Part shown: positions 19,510-30,685 of the stretch, one piece after another | Layout of the letters: each line of letters opens with the position of its first letter | How positions within the stretch are numbered: the first letter of the stretch is position 1 | Assembly: GCF_006494815.1 (NCBI RefSeq) | Contig: NZ_CP041091.1 | Location: 2,246,501-2,310,500 of the forward strand | Reading direction: 5' to 3' | Source: Nocardioides sambongensis | GTDB taxonomy: Bacteria; Actinomycetota; Actinomycetes; Propionibacteriales; Nocardioidaceae | DNA: 64,000 nt | Position numbers and translations under genes: made by a program | The notes under the pieces: generated by a model | Databases searched by the model: none | What the model saw: the letters and a program-made list of their open reading frames with translations, nothing else | What the model was told of the DNA's origin: nothing

Positions 19510-20248
19510 TCAGCCACGGCGGGCCCGCACCAGGTACTTCGTCTGCACGTGGTGGCCCGGCGCGACGCCGTACCGGCGGTCGAGGTCGAGGATGGTGGTC
19601 AGCGGGCGCACCTCGACGTCGACGAAGCCGGCCCGCTCCACCAGCACCCGGGTGTCCTCGATGGTGCGTGCCGCCGCGAGCGGCAGCGCCTCGCGCACCT
19701 CGTCGTCGTAGAGGCGGAGGAAGTCGTCGGCCACGTCCGTCGCGCTCGCCGCCTCCAGCCCGTCGGGGAACCAGGTGGAGTCGACCAGCGCCAGCACTCC
19801 CCCAGGGCGGAGCAGGCGCCGCCAGTTCTCCAGCGCGGCCCCGGGGTCGCGCAGGGTCCACATCAGGTACCGGTTGGTCAGCGCGTCGAGCGACTCCGCG
19901 GGCAGCTCCGGGGCGACGGCGTCGCCGTGGCGGAACTCCGGCACCCCCGCCCGGCGGCACGGTACGACGCCGCCCGCTCCTCCGCGCGGCGCAGCATGCC
20001 CTCGGACAGGTCGGTGGCCAGCACGTCGTGGCCGAGCGCGGCCAGCAGGAACGCGACGTAGCCGCTGCCGGTGCCGACGTCGAGCACCCTCGCCGGCGCC
20101 GGCGGCAGGGCCTCGGCGAACACCGCGGACCAGGCACGCTGGTCGGCGAGCAGCCGCTCGTCGGCCTGCTGGAAGTCGTCGTAGGCGGGGGCACGACCGG
20201 TCCAGTACTCGTTGATGTTGTCCTGGACGTCGGTGACGGGTCGGGCGG

Positions 20249-20252
<4 letters not shown>
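19510..20252 (-). CDS. Class I SAM-dependent methyltransferase (apparent frameshift)
   Basis: About 247 aa after correction. RVLDVGTGSGYVAFLLAALG (about residue 54) is the SAM-binding motif I, DALTNRYLMWTLRDP is the motif IV region, and LLRPGGVLALVDSTWFP is motif V/VI. The frame breaks in CCCCC at 19944-19948 (G5 on the coding strand). A sixth base joins SYRAAGRG to VPEFRHGDAVAPEL. The ATG overlaps the ABC ATPase stop (ATGA). A methyltransferase tied to a FecBCD-type importer may modify the imported chelate or make a metallophore; this is inference. Confidence 0.83.
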
Positions 20253-21024
<772 letters not shown>

Positions 21025-21028
<4 letters not shown>

Positions 21029-22020
21029 CGGTCGTCCCCGAACCGCTCCTCGATCCGGGCGAGGCCGTCCACCGCCAGCGGCGTCGGCGGCTCCACGTAG
21101 TTGAAGAGCAGCGGCATCACGTCGCCCTCGGCCACGGCGGTGATCTGGTCGGCGCCGGGCAGCGAGGTCACCGCGTCGGTGATCTCGGCCGGGTCACCGG
21201 TGCTGTGGAGCAGGATCAGCACGTCGGGGTCGCGCCCGAGCAGCTCCTCGGCGGTCACCTCGAAGACGCGCTCGTCGGTGTCGGCGAAGACGTTCTCGAA
21301 GCCGGCCGCCTCGAGGATCGGGTGGGCCATCGACCGGGTGCCGTAGGCATAGGTCACGCCGCCGCCGACGGTGGGATAGAGGACGGCGGCGGTGCGCCGC
21401 TCGTCGTCGTTGCCGCTGGTCAGCTCCGCGACCCGCTGCTCGAGACCGGCCACCGCGGCGTCGGCGGCGTCGGCGCGGTCGAACACCTCGCCGTACATCT
21501 CCAGCTGGGCGTAGACGTCGTCGAAGCCGGGGTCGTCGACGCCCTCGGCGCACAGCGCGGGCTCCTCGAGCAGCGGGATCTGCACCGCGGTGAGGGTGTC
21601 GCGGCTGAGGTTCTCCACCTCGCCGAGGACCAGGTCGGGCTCCTGGTCGATCACCACCTCCTTGGAGATCAGGAGGTGGCCGGAGGCGTCGGTCTTCCCG
21701 GTCAGCGCCGGGATCTGCTCCAGCTGCGCCCAGGTCCGGTCGTCGTAGTAGTCGCGCGGGTACTCGCCAGCGCGCGCCCCGACCCGGTCGAGCACGTCGA
21801 GCGCGGCCAGGAACGGCACCGAGGAGCTCTTCAGCAGCACCAGGTCGTCCGGGGACTCCTCGAAGGTGACCTCCGCGCCGCAGTTCTGCACCGTGACCGG
21901 GTAGGCCCCGCCCGAGGTGCTCGCGCCGGGGGCGTCGTCCTCCTCGGCGACCAGTCCGCACGAGGAGAGGGCGACGGCGGCCGCGGCGACCGGCAGCAGG
22001 GCGGTGGTACGACGAAGCAT
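21025..22020 (-). CDS. ABC substrate-binding lipoprotein, FecB/BtuF type
   Basis: A 331-aa protein. The signal peptide ends in the lipobox LSSC (about residue 21). NCGAEVTFEESPDDLVLLKS opens a class III helical-backbone binding fold, and VVIDQEPDLVLGEVENLSRD and LLGRDPDVLILLHSTGDP are the paired Rossmann-like lobes. The ligand cannot be told from sequence: ferric siderophore, heme, corrinoid or another metal chelate. It lies 27 bp after the permease gene. Confidence 0.9.
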
Positions 22021-22047
22021 GGACTCTCCTCGGAGGTCGGTGGGCGA

Positions 22048-23151
22048 TCAGGCGGCCGTCGCCTGCAGGCGGCGGACCAGGATGAGCAGGAACGGGGCGC
22101 CGACGACGGCGGTGATGATGCCGATCGGGATCTCCTGGGGCGCGAGCAGCACCCGGGCGCCGATGTCGGCCCAGATCAGCAGGATGGCGCCCATCAGGGC
22201 CGCCACCGGGACGGCCCGCACGTGGGCTGCTCCGACCGCGCGGCGGGCCAGGTGGGGCACCACCAGGCCGACGAACCCGATGCTGCCCGCAGCGGAGACC
22301 ACCACGGCGACGCAGAGCGCGACCAGCACCAGCAGGGCGGTGCGCAGCCGCTCCGGGGAGACGCCGAGGGCCAGCGCCGTCTCGTCCCCGACCGCCAGGG
22401 CGTCCAATCGCCGCCCGAGCACGGTGAGCACGGCGACGGTGACCAGCACCACGACGGCGGCGAGGGTGAGCGGCTGACCCCACGCGGCCAGCGCGAGCGA
22501 CCCGAGCAGCCAGAACATCACCGAGCGTGCGCCCTCGGCCGAGTCGGAGGCGAAGATCAGGAAGCTGGTCACCGCCTGCAGCGCGTAGCCGACCGCGACG
22601 CCGGCCAGCAGCAGCCGCGTGGAGGTGACCCGGCCCGCCGATCGGGCGACCGCGTAGACCAGCACCGACGCGGCCAGGGCCCCGACGAACGCGCTGGCCG
22701 AGAGCGCGTGCTCGCCGAGGCCGAGGGTGACGCCGAACAGGATCGCGGCGGCGGCGCCCGTCGAGGCGCCGGAGTTGACGCCGAGCAGGTAGGGGTCGGC
22801 GAGCAGGTTGCGGACCATCGCCTGCAGTGCCGTGCCGGTCACCGCCAGGCCCGCGCCGACCAGCGTCGCCAGCAGCACCCGCGGCAGCCGCACGTCCCAG
22901 ATGATCGAGTCGCGGGGGCCGCTCCACGTCTGTTCGGCCGGGACCAGGAAGAGGTGGTGGCCGATCACCTCCAGGACGCTGCTGAACGGCACGTAGACCG
23001 CACCGAGGGCGGTCCCGGCGATCATGGAGAGCCCGAGGCCGACCAGCAGGCCGAGCGTCCACCGGCGCGCCCGCCGGCGGGCGTGGTCCGGGGAATCGGC
23101 GGCGTCGCTGCCGGTGTGCTCGTGCGATGCCGTCGGGTCGAGCGCGACCAC
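22048..23151 (-). CDS. ABC permease, FecCD type
   Basis: A 367-aa integral membrane subunit with about ten helices. RVLLATLVGAGLAVTGTALQ and NLLADPYLLGVNSGASTGAA are the conserved FecCD loops, and GFVGLVVPHLARRAVG is the cytoplasmic loop contacting the ATPase. The N-terminal 35 residues are hydrophilic and His/Asp-rich. A GTG start is used. It is the first gene of a four-gene operon: permease, binding protein, ATPase, methyltransferase. Confidence 0.92.
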   Translation of the reverse strand: MVALDPTASHEHTGSDAADSPDHARRRARRWTLGLLVGLGLSMIAGTALGAVYVPFSSVLEVIGHHLFLVPAEQTWSGPRDSIIWDVRLPRVLLATLVGAGLAVTGTALQAMVRNLLADPYLLGVNSGASTGAAAAILFGVTLGLGEHALSASAFVGALAASVLVYAVARSAGRVTSTRLLLAGVAVGYALQAVTSFLIFASDSAEGARSVMFWLLGSLALAAWGQPLTLAAVVVLVTVAVLTVLGRRLDALAVGDETALALGVSPERLRTALLVLVALCVAVVVSAAGSIGFVGLVVPHLARRAVGAAHVRAVPVAALMGAILLIWADIGARVLLAPQEIPIGIITAVVGAPFLLILVRRLQATAA

Positions 23152-23187
23152 CCGGACACCTCCTCGCCTGCCGAAGCGGCTCGCTTG

Positions 23188-23210
23188 TTGTTGCGAGCCA
23201 TTTGCAACAA
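23188..23210. promoter_or_regulatory. Inverted repeat upstream of the uptake operon
   Basis: TTGTTGC (23188-23194) and GCAACAA (23204-23210) flank a 9-nt spacer, 37 bp ahead of the permease start, in an unusually AT-rich patch. It may be the operator of a metal-responsive repressor. It does not match the DtxR or Zur consensus that I know. Confidence 0.4.
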
Positions 23211-23274
23211 GCCTAGCCAGCGGCAGACCGGGAGCGCAGCCGGGGGCCGACCGACCGGTGACCCCGGGTGGTCG

Positions 23275-24156
23275 CTAGGAGCGGTGCTGGCGCAGCCAGC
23301 CGGCGACCTGGCGGGTCAGCGGCTCGGCGGCCGGGAAGACCTCGGCGTGCCGCCAGAACCCGTGGACCTGACCGAGGGCGCGGCTCGCGACCACCTCCAC
23401 CCCGGCCTCCGCGAGTCGCCACGCCAGGTGCTCGCCCTCGTCACGGAGCGGGTCGTGCTCGGCGGTGACCACCAGGGTCGGCGGAAGGGTGCCCAGCCGG
23501 TCCGAGAGCAGCGGCGCCAGGTCCGGGTCGACCAGGTCGTCCGGGCCGGCGGCGTACTGCTCCCAGTACCAGGCCGCCTCCGCGGGCTCGAAGCCGTCGG
23601 CGGCGGTGCGGTAGGAGTCGAAGGAGGCGGTGGGGTCGAGGAACGGGTAGATCAGGGCCAGCCCCGCGAGCACACCCGGTCGGCGCAGCGCGGCGACCAG
23701 GGCGAGGTTGCCGCCGGCGCTGTCGCCGTGCGCGAACAGCGGGAGGCCGGCCAGCCCGGGCGCCTGGGCCGCCCAGTCCAGTGCCGCCGTCACGTCGTCC
23801 GGCGCCGCCGGGAAACGGTGCTCGGGCGGGCGCCGGTAGTCCACGCTCAGCACCGCCATCCCCGACCGGTCGGCGAGGCGTCGTGCGGCGGCGTCGTGGA
23901 CCTCGACGTCGTTGAACACGAACCCGCCACCGTGCGCGTGCACGACGACGCCGTCGTACCCGCTCGGCAGATAGAGCCGGGCCGGTACGCCGCCGGCGTC
24001 GACGTCACGGACCTGCGCGACCTCCACCCGCGGAGCCGCGGCGGCGGCCGCACGCGCCTGCGCCCGGGCGGCCCCGATGTCGTAGCCCGGGTCGTGGACG
24101 GCAGGCTGGCCCGCGGACTCGGCGACCGCACGCCTCGCCTCCGGGTAGAGCGCCAT
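23275..24156 (-). CDS. Alpha/beta hydrolase, HSL-type esterase
   Basis: A 293-aa enzyme. VVVHAHGGGFVFNDVEVHDA has the oxyanion-hole HGGG of hormone-sensitive-lipase esterases, and FAHGDSAGGNLALVAALRRP has the nucleophile motif GDSAG (Ser about 146). Asp in VTAEHDPLRDEGE and His in LGQVHGFWRH complete the triad. It probably hydrolyses short acyl esters. The ATG overlaps the vWA-gene stop (TGATG). No signal peptide is seen. Confidence 0.9.
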   Translation of the reverse strand: MALYPEARRAVAESAGQPAVHDPGYDIGAARAQARAAAAAAPRVEVAQVRDVDAGGVPARLYLPSGYDGVVVHAHGGGFVFNDVEVHDAAARRLADRSGMAVLSVDYRRPPEHRFPAAPDDVTAALDWAAQAPGLAGLPLFAHGDSAGGNLALVAALRRPGVLAGLALIYPFLDPTASFDSYRTAADGFEPAEAAWYWEQYAAGPDDLVDPDLAPLLSDRLGTLPPTLVVTAEHDPLRDEGEHLAWRLAEAGVEVVASRALGQVHGFWRHAEVFPAAEPLTRQVAGWLRQHRS

Positions 24157-25732
24157 CAGATGCGGGCGGCGATCGCGTCGGCGAACACCTTGCCGATGTC
24201 GTTCGGCGACCGCGCCAGGTAGGACTGTCCGCCGGTCGCCTCGGAGATCGCCTCGAGCGCGTCCGCGTCCGCGTCGTTGGTGATGCCCAGCGTGATGATC
24301 CGGACCGGTCGCTCCGGGTCGACCGCCTTGCGCAGCCCGGCGATCAGCTCCTGCTGGGTCAGCGAGTCGGGGTCGTCGTTGGCGCCGTCGGTGAGCAGCA
24401 GCACGCTGTTCACCGCGGTCGGGTCATAGCTCTCGACGGCCGACTCGTAGGCGGCGAGGGTGGTGTCGTAGAGCGAGGTGCCGCCACCGACCAGCTCGTC
24501 CATCGTGTCGAACTCCGCGGCGAGCAACTCGCGCTGCGTGGCACCGCCGGCGTCCTCGTCCAGCCGCCGGGTCGGCTGGAGCTGGCGGTAGTCGGCGCCG
24601 AGCAGCCCGTCGTCGGCCTGCGAGAAGGCCCAGAGGCCGATCGCGGCGTTGTCCTGGAACAGGGAGAGGCCTGCGGTCGCCGCCTGGGTGGTCAGTCCCA
24701 TCCGGGTGGTCTGGCCGGCCGGGAAGTCCATCGACCCGGAGACGTCCACGACGGCGAGGCTGCGCATCGGCAGCGCCAGGGTGACCCACCGCTGGAGCAG
24801 CTCCGCCGCGTCCTTGGCGCCGACCTGGATCGGCTGGACCTTGCCGACCCCCTGCTCTCCCGGCGCCCCGTCGGGACCGCGGAAGTGGGCGGCGGCGAGC
24901 ACCGCCTGACCACTCTCCTCCGTCAACAGCTGCCCGATGCCGGCCGCCGCCTCGGTCGCGTCGGCACGCTCCTCCTCGGGGCGGTGATCACCAACGGATA
25001 CTCCATCATCGCGGTGCCACCGGACGGCGCGGCCGCCTGCAGGTCGGGGGCGTCGCTGAGCCACTGCTGCTCGGTGACGACCGTGGTCCCGCCACGCTTC
25101 TCGATGCGCCCGAGCCGGGCGGCCGGGTCCGGAGCGGCGGCGAGGTCGCCTGCCGATCGCTGGGCGAGGTTGACGATGGCGTCCTCCGACGTGGCGGCTC
25201 CGGCGTACAGCGCCGCCGCGGAGGACGCGGAGCTGAGCGGGTTGCCGAGGAGGAAGTCGTCGGCGGTCGCCGCGTCCGCCCAGGTCGCCGGTGGCCTGCC
25301 GTCGCCGGAGACGATCACGGCGGGGCTGGTCGCGACCGACTTCTCGGCGATGGTCGCGGCCTTGTCGACCTGGGTGGTCCACACCGACGAGTCCGGGATC
25401 CACAGCTCGGGGAGCTGCTTCCCGGTCTGGATCCGGTTGATCACCTGCTGCGGCTCGGCGGAGAAGAGCATCACGTTGCCGCACCCTGCCTCGTCGAGGA
25501 TCTGCCCGACGGGCTCCTCGAGCTCGGGGGCGAGCGCGATGGTCAGGTTGCCGGTGCAGCCGGGGACGGTCTCGTCACCGGCGACCGCGCTGTCCTCGCC
25601 GCGCAGCGCGAGGTAGCCGGCGACGGCGGCGACCAGCACCAGCGCGACCGCGATCACGCCCCACCGGGCGCGCCCGGGCTCCCGGGTGGCGCGGTGCGAC
25701 CCGACTCTTCGACTTGTCGTCTGCTCTTCCAT
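24156..25732 (-). CDS. Membrane-anchored substrate-binding-like plus vWA protein (apparent frameshift)
   Basis: About 525 aa. One N-terminal membrane helix (WGVIAVALVLVAAVAGYLAL, about residue 25) precedes an extracellular region of about 250 residues that looks like a periplasmic binding fold (TGNLTIALAPELEEPVGQIL). A C-terminal vWA domain follows with a complete MIDAS (AVVDVSGSMDF; GGGTSLYDT; LLLTDGANDD). The frame breaks at GGGG 24978-24981; one more base joins YPLVITAP to EEERADATEAAAG. Proteins of this architecture are known in actinobacteria but the role is not. The hydrolase gene is coupled behind it. Confidence 0.82.
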
Positions 25733-25890
25733 GTTCCCTCCCGCCGAGGGAGATTAGTGGATGGTGACCGCGAACACCGCCGTGAGGTGGACGTGGCGCG
25801 ACCGGCGCCGGCGATGAGTCCGGTGCCCCAGGGCGGTCCCAACGTCCGCACCGAGCACTCCGCCACCTCCGACCCCTCCGAGGAGCAACC

Positions 25891-26652
25891 ATGTCCCAGC
25901 CCGACGGAACCCCCTGCTGGATCGAGCTCGTCACCCCCGACCGGGACCGGGCGGTCGCCTTCTACGGCGCGCTGTTCGGTTGGACCGCCACCGACCCTGT
26001 CGAGGAGTTCGCCGGCTACTCGCAGTGGATGGCCGGCGAACGCCCGATCGGGGGTCTGATGCCGTCGATCCCGGAGCTGACCGGCGCGCCCGGCTGGGCG
26101 GTCTACCTCGCCACCGACGACGTCCGGAAGGTCGCCGAGTCGGCGGTCGCCCACGGAGGCAGCGTGGCCGTCGCGCCGATGGACCTGCCCGGCCTGGGCA
26201 GCTCGGTGGTCGTGGCCGACCCCTCCGGCATGGGCCACTGCGCCTGGCAGGCGGGCCCGTTCGCGGGCACCGAGGCGATCGACACCGTCGGCGACCCGAT
26301 CTGGCACGAGGCGTACACCACCGACTTCGCGGCGAGCCGGGCGTTCCTGGAGTCCGTCTTCGGCTGGCGGACCACCCTGACCGGCGACACCGACGAGTTC
26401 CGCTACGCGGTCAACGGGCCCGAGGAGTCGGCCACCGCGGGGCTGATGGACGCCGCGACCTGGGGCCCCGACTTCGTCCCGTCGTGGACGGTCTACGTGA
26501 AGGTCGCCGACATGGAGGCCTGTGTCACGCAGGTGGTCGCACTCGGCGGCGCGATCGTGGAGGGGCCCGACGACACGCCGTACGGCCTGCTCACCACGAT
26601 CGCCGACCCGAACGGGCAGCAGATCAAGGTGATGGTGCCGCCGGCCGGGTGA
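25891..26652 (+). CDS. VOC-family protein, tandem glyoxalase-like domains
   Basis: A 253-aa protein made of two similar halves of about 120 residues. Each has the beta-alpha-beta-beta-beta pattern: PCWIELVTPDRDRAVAFYGA then LFGWTATD, and WHEAYTTDFAASRAFLESVF then GWRTTLTG. Each half ends in a strand with an acid residue (GHCAWQAG; NGQQIKVMVPP). The vicinal-oxygen-chelate fold is clear but the substrate is not; 27 kDa cold-shock-like relatives exist in actinobacteria. GAGGAG precedes the ATG. It is convergent with metG, with only 3 bp between stops. Confidence 0.85.
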   Translation: MSQPDGTPCWIELVTPDRDRAVAFYGALFGWTATDPVEEFAGYSQWMAGERPIGGLMPSIPELTGAPGWAVYLATDDVRKVAESAVAHGGSVAVAPMDLPGLGSSVVVADPSGMGHCAWQAGPFAGTEAIDTVGDPIWHEAYTTDFAASRAFLESVFGWRTTLTGDTDEFRYAVNGPEESATAGLMDAATWGPDFVPSWTVYVKVADMEACVTQVVALGGAIVEGPDDTPYGLLTTIADPNGQQIKVMVPPAG

Positions 26653-26655
26653 GCC

Positions 26656-28466
26656 TCAGCCGCCGAGGCGGGCGAGCTCGTCGTCGACGAGGCTCGGGTC
26701 GAGCTTCACGAAGACCGGACTCGGCCTGCCCACCGGGCGCCCGGCCTCGATCGGGTGCCGACGCCAGGCGGGTGCGGTCGTGTAGTCGCCGGTGATGATC
26801 GGGTACGGCGCCCCGCCGTCCAGGTCCTCGACCTCCTCCAGCCGGGGCATCGGCGCCACCTCGCCCGCGCCGCCGAGCGCGCGGTCGACGGCGTTGGCCG
26901 AGAACGGCAGGAACGGCGCCAGCACCAGGTTGAGGTCGGTGACGCACTGGGCGGCCACGTGCAGGATCGTGCCCAGCCGCTCGCGCTCCTCCTCGGCCTT
27001 GAGCTTCCACGGCTCGTGGTCGGAGACGTACTTGTTGACCTCGCCGACGGCGCGCATCGCCTCCCCGATGGCGGCCTTCTGCCGGTGCCGCGCGATCAGG
27101 TCGCCGACCACGCCGAACGCCGCCTCGGTGCCGGCCAGCAGGGCCTCGTCCTCGGCGGTCAGCGGCCCGGCCGCCGGGATCTCGCCGAAGTTCTTCGCGA
27201 TCAGGCTCGCCGTGCGGTTGACCAGGTTGCCCCAGCCGGCGACCAGCTCGTCGTTGGTCCGGCGGACGAACTCCGACCAGGTGAAGTCGCTGTCCTGGGT
27301 CTCGGGTCCGGCGGCGGCGACGAAGTAGCGGAACGCATCGGGCTGGTAGCGGGAGACCAGGTCGCGCACGTAGATGACGACCTTCTTCGAGGAGGAGAAC
27401 TTCCGGCCCTCCATGGTCAGGAACTCCGAGCTCACCACCTCCGTGGGCAGGTTGAGCTCGCCGTAGCTGCGCGCGGTGCCACCCTTGCTGCCCTTCCCCG
27501 AGTAGGCGAGCAGCTCGGCCGGCCAGATCTGGGAGTGGAAGGTGATGTTGTCCTTGCCCATGAAGTAGTAGGACAGCCGCTCGTCCGCGGCGCCCCCGTC
27601 GGTCGGGTTCCACCACTCGCGCCAGCGCTCGGGGTCACCGGTGCGGCGCGCCCACTCGATGGAGGCGGAGAGATAGCCGATGACGGCGTCGAACCAGACG
27701 TAGAGCTTCTTGGTCGGGTTGTCGCGCCAGCCCTCCAGCGGCACCGCGATGCCCCAGTCGATGTCGCGGGTCATCGCGCGGGCCGGATCTCGTCGAGGAT
27801 GTTCTTGGAGAAGCGGATCACGTTCGGCCGCCAGAGGCCGGTGGCCTCCCGGCCGTCCAGCCACTCCCCCAGCGCGTCGGCGAGCGCGGGCAGGTCCAGG
27901 AAGAAGTGCTGGGTCTCCACGAACTGCGGGGTCTCGCCGTTGATCCGGCTGACCGGGTCCTTCAGGTCCTGCGGGTCGAGCTGGTTGCCGCAGTTGTCGC
28001 ACTGGTCGCCGCGCGCGCCCTCGGCGCCGCAGATCGGGCAGGTGCCCTCGATGTAGCGGTCCGGCAGGGTGCGGCCGGTCGACGGGCTGATCGCGCCGAA
28101 GGTGGTCTTCTCCACGAAGTACCCGTTCTCGTACACGCCGAGGAACAGCTCCTGCACCACCGCGTGGTGGTTGCGGGTGGTGGTGCGGGTGTAGAGGTCG
28201 TAGGTGAGGCCCAGGCTGACCAGGTCCTCGGCGATCAGCCGGTGGTTCCGGTCGGCGAGCTCCTGCGGGGTGACACCCGCCTCGTCGGCCGCGATCAGGA
28301 TCGGGGTGCCGTGCTCGTCCGAGCCGGAGACCATCAGCACGTCGTGGCCGGCCATCCGCATGTAGCGACTGAACACGTCGGAGGGAACGCCGAAACCGGC
28401 GACGTGACCGATGTGGCGGGGGCCGTTCGCATACGGCCAGGCGACGGCCGAGAGGACGTGACTCAT
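26656..28466 (-). CDS. metG: Methionyl-tRNA synthetase (apparent frameshift)
   Basis: About 603 aa. [13 protein letters not shown] carries HIGH (about residue 17). CPICG and CDNCG form the zinc knuckle (about 144-160), and [17 protein letters not shown] is the KMSKS-equivalent loop. An anticodon-binding helical domain follows. The frame breaks in GGG at 27780-27782; one more base turns EIRPAR-stop into [20 protein letters not shown]. Since metG is essential this is probably a base-calling loss. The -10 box TAGGAT (28473-28478, minus strand) puts transcription start on the A of the ATG. Confidence 0.94.
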
Positions 28467-28472
28467 GGGGGA

Positions 28473-28478
28473 ATCCTA
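28473..28478 (-). promoter_or_regulatory. -10 box of leaderless metG promoter
   Basis: TAGGAT on the minus strand, six bases (TCCCCC) before the metG ATG, predicts an mRNA beginning at the start codon. Confidence 0.55.
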
Positions 28479-28540
28479 GGGTCGTCCGTCCTCTCGACCG
28501 AACCGAACCGGCTTCGGTGAGCAGGTCCGGCTGCGCGGCG

Positions 28541-29820
28541 TCAGGCGGCCCGGTTGATGCGCCGCGCCGTACGGCGCCGGATCACCGGCAGCTTCTGGTA
28601 GAGGTAGCTGCCCGGGCAGGCGGTGTCGTTGGTGTCCCGGTGCCCGTCGATGACCGGCAGCTTCACCTTCTTCCCGGCCCGGTACCGGTCGCTGCCCGTG
28701 GACCGGATGGAGATCTTCTCCAGCGGGTGCCGGCCGAAGGCGTCGAGCTTCCACGCCGCGAGCCGCGCCACCGCGTTGAGGATCTTCTTGTTCGGCCGGC
28801 CGGACTCGAAGTTGCCGATCACCGAGACCCCGACCGAGGCGTGGTTGAAGCCGAGGGTGTGCGCGCCCTGGATCATCGACTTGCCGGTCCACGTGCTGTG
28901 CTTGCGGCCCACCCAGATGCGACCGAACCGGTCGACCAGGAAGTTGTAGCCGATGTCGGCCCAGCCCAGGTTGTTGGTGTGGTAGCGGTACATCCCGCGG
29001 ATCATCCCGGGCACGTCGCCGCGGGAGTAGGCGTTGGAGTTCACGGTGTGGTGCACGTGCACCTGCTTGATCGTGGCGATGCGGTCGGGCTTGCCGTTGA
29101 GGAGCTTGTCGTCGGGCCCCCAGGCCCGGCGGAGGTAGACCTTGGGGCGGCGACCTTGCCCTGGGCCGCCTGGTCGGACTCCCCCGAGTCCGCGGACTCC
29201 ACGGCTCGTCCCGCCACCACCGCACGGCGGGCGACCGGGTTGCGGTCGGCGCTGCGCTCACCGGGGTCGATCAGCGCGAGCACCGGCTTGCGCGCGGTGC
29301 CGGTGATCTCGATCTGCACGGCGTCGCAGGCCCCGAACCACACCGGGTGGGTCGCGTTCGGCGTGCGCCGTCCCTCCGCCGAGCCGGGGTCCGGGCCGTC
29401 GTGCATCGCCGGGAGCCGGCGCCACCCGGTCCAGCCGCCGTCCACGCGGCGGGCCCGGGCCCGGATCGTGCCCGACCCGGACCGCCAGGTGACTCCGAGC
29501 ATGGCGAACGAGGAGGTCGTCTGCATCACCGGTGTCCGCAGCGCGCCGCCGGCCACCGTCCGGGCCTCGGCCGCGCGGTCGTCCAGGGGCACGTCGAGCG
29601 CGGAGACCGGCGAGCCGGCGTCGCGCTGCAGACGCAGCCGCTGCGCCGCGACACCCGGTGAGGCCGGCGCGGAGGTGGGGACCATCGCGATCACCGGCGC
29701 TGCTGCCGCCGCGGCGGCCAGCCCGGCGAGCTCACGACGGCCGAGACCGCGTGCGAGCGCGCCGGTGCCGCCGGGCGTTCGGTCGGTGGAGTCGGGGAAG
29801 CACGGATCCGAGTCGCTCAT
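28541..29820 (-). CDS. Tat-exported PGRP-type N-acetylmuramoyl-L-alanine amidase (apparent frameshift)
   Basis: About 425 aa after correction. [20 protein letters not shown] is a twin-arginine signal. A middle beta-rich region (about 60-240) precedes a peptidoglycan-recognition amidase domain. [12 protein letters not shown] supplies the first zinc His, [20 protein letters not shown] is the core strand, and [19 protein letters not shown] ends with the last ligands. It should cleave the lactyl-peptide bond of peptidoglycan or bind muropeptides. The frame breaks at GGGG 29144-29147; one more base gives [19 protein letters not shown] continuity. Starts at 29826 or GTG 29901 are also possible. Confidence 0.83.
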
Positions 29821-29955
29821 GGGCATCCATGATGCGTCATCGGACCCGTCCCGGTCGGTTCCCGGGGCCGCCGGGTGTGTCTCACCCGTCACTTCCGTCA
29901 CGGCCAGGGGACCTCGCCGAGGCGTCCTCGGGCGGGCCCCGCGCTCGCCCGGGAG

Positions 29956-30627
29956 TCAGCTGAAGTCGAGGTCGCCGGTGCGCGTCCGCTTCAGCTCGTA
30001 GAAGTAGGGGAAGGAGGCCATCGCGACGGCGCCGTCCCAGAGCCTGCCGGCGTCCTCGCCGCGCGGGATCTTGCTCAGCACCGGCCCGAAGAAGGCCGAG
30101 CCGTTCACGGCGATGGTCGGCGTGCCGACGTCGTCCCCGACCTGGTCCATCCCCTCGTGGTGGGAGGCGGCCACCGCCTTGTCGAGCGAGGTGTCGTCCA
30201 TCGCGTCGACCAGGGTGGGGTCGAGGTCGACCTCGGCCAGCACCTCGGCGATCAGCGACCGGGCGCCGTCACCCTCCTCGTGCAGCGCCCGCCCCTGGTG
30301 GTGGATCCGCTCGCCGAACGCGTTGTAGAGCGGCAGCAGGACCTGGTCGCCGTAGCGCTGCTGAGCCGCGATCAGCACCCGGACCGGGCCCCATGCCGGA
30401 GCGAGCAGGTCGCGGTAGTCCTGCGGGATGTCCCGGTCCTGGTTGAGGTAGGCCAGGCTCATCACGTGCCAGTCGACCTCGATGTCGCGCACCTTCGTGA
30501 CCTCGAGGATCCACCGGGAGGTGATCCAGGCGAACGGACACAGCGGGTCGAACCAGAAGTCGGCGCGATCGGTCGCGGAGCCGTCGCGGGTCGCGGTGGA
30601 GGTGTCGGTACCGGTGGTCTCAGCCAT
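29956..30627 (-). CDS. DsbA-like protein, mycothiol nitroreductase (Rv2466c) type
   Basis: A 223-aa thioredoxin-fold protein with the helical DsbA insertion. The active region is ADFWFDPLCPFAWITSRWIL. Only the first Cys of the usual CPxC is present, the second position being Ala. GTPTIAVNGSAFFGPVLSKI carries the cis-Pro. Related enzymes such as Rv2466c use mycothiol as cofactor. The single Cys suggests a mixed-disulfide mechanism with mycothiol rather than dithiol exchange. No signal peptide is seen, so it is cytoplasmic. Confidence 0.85.
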   Translation of the reverse strand: MAETTGTDTSTATRDGSATDRADFWFDPLCPFAWITSRWILEVTKVRDIEVDWHVMSLAYLNQDRDIPQDYRDLLAPAWGPVRVLIAAQQRYGDQVLLPLYNAFGERIHHQGRALHEEGDGARSLIAEVLAEVDLDPTLVDAMDDTSLDKAVAASHHEGMDQVGDDVGTPTIAVNGSAFFGPVLSKIPRGEDAGRLWDGAVAMASFPYFYELKRTRTGDLDFS

Positions 30628-30685
30628 ACCGGGGCAACCCGTGCCGGACCCGGTTGATTCCCGGCCGCTGCAGGCCGGTGACCCG

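Noticed and set aside
18104..20194. An N-terminal extension of FolC running through the methyltransferase gene
   Set aside because: The extension is the out-of-frame shadow of the methyltransferase. FolC has a normal ATG with a TAGACT promoter at 19456.
23188..23210. A DtxR/IdeR iron box at the uptake operon
   Set aside because: The repeat TTGTTGC/GCAACAA does not fit the TTAGGTTAGGCTAACCTAA-type box, so I list it only as an unassigned inverted repeat.
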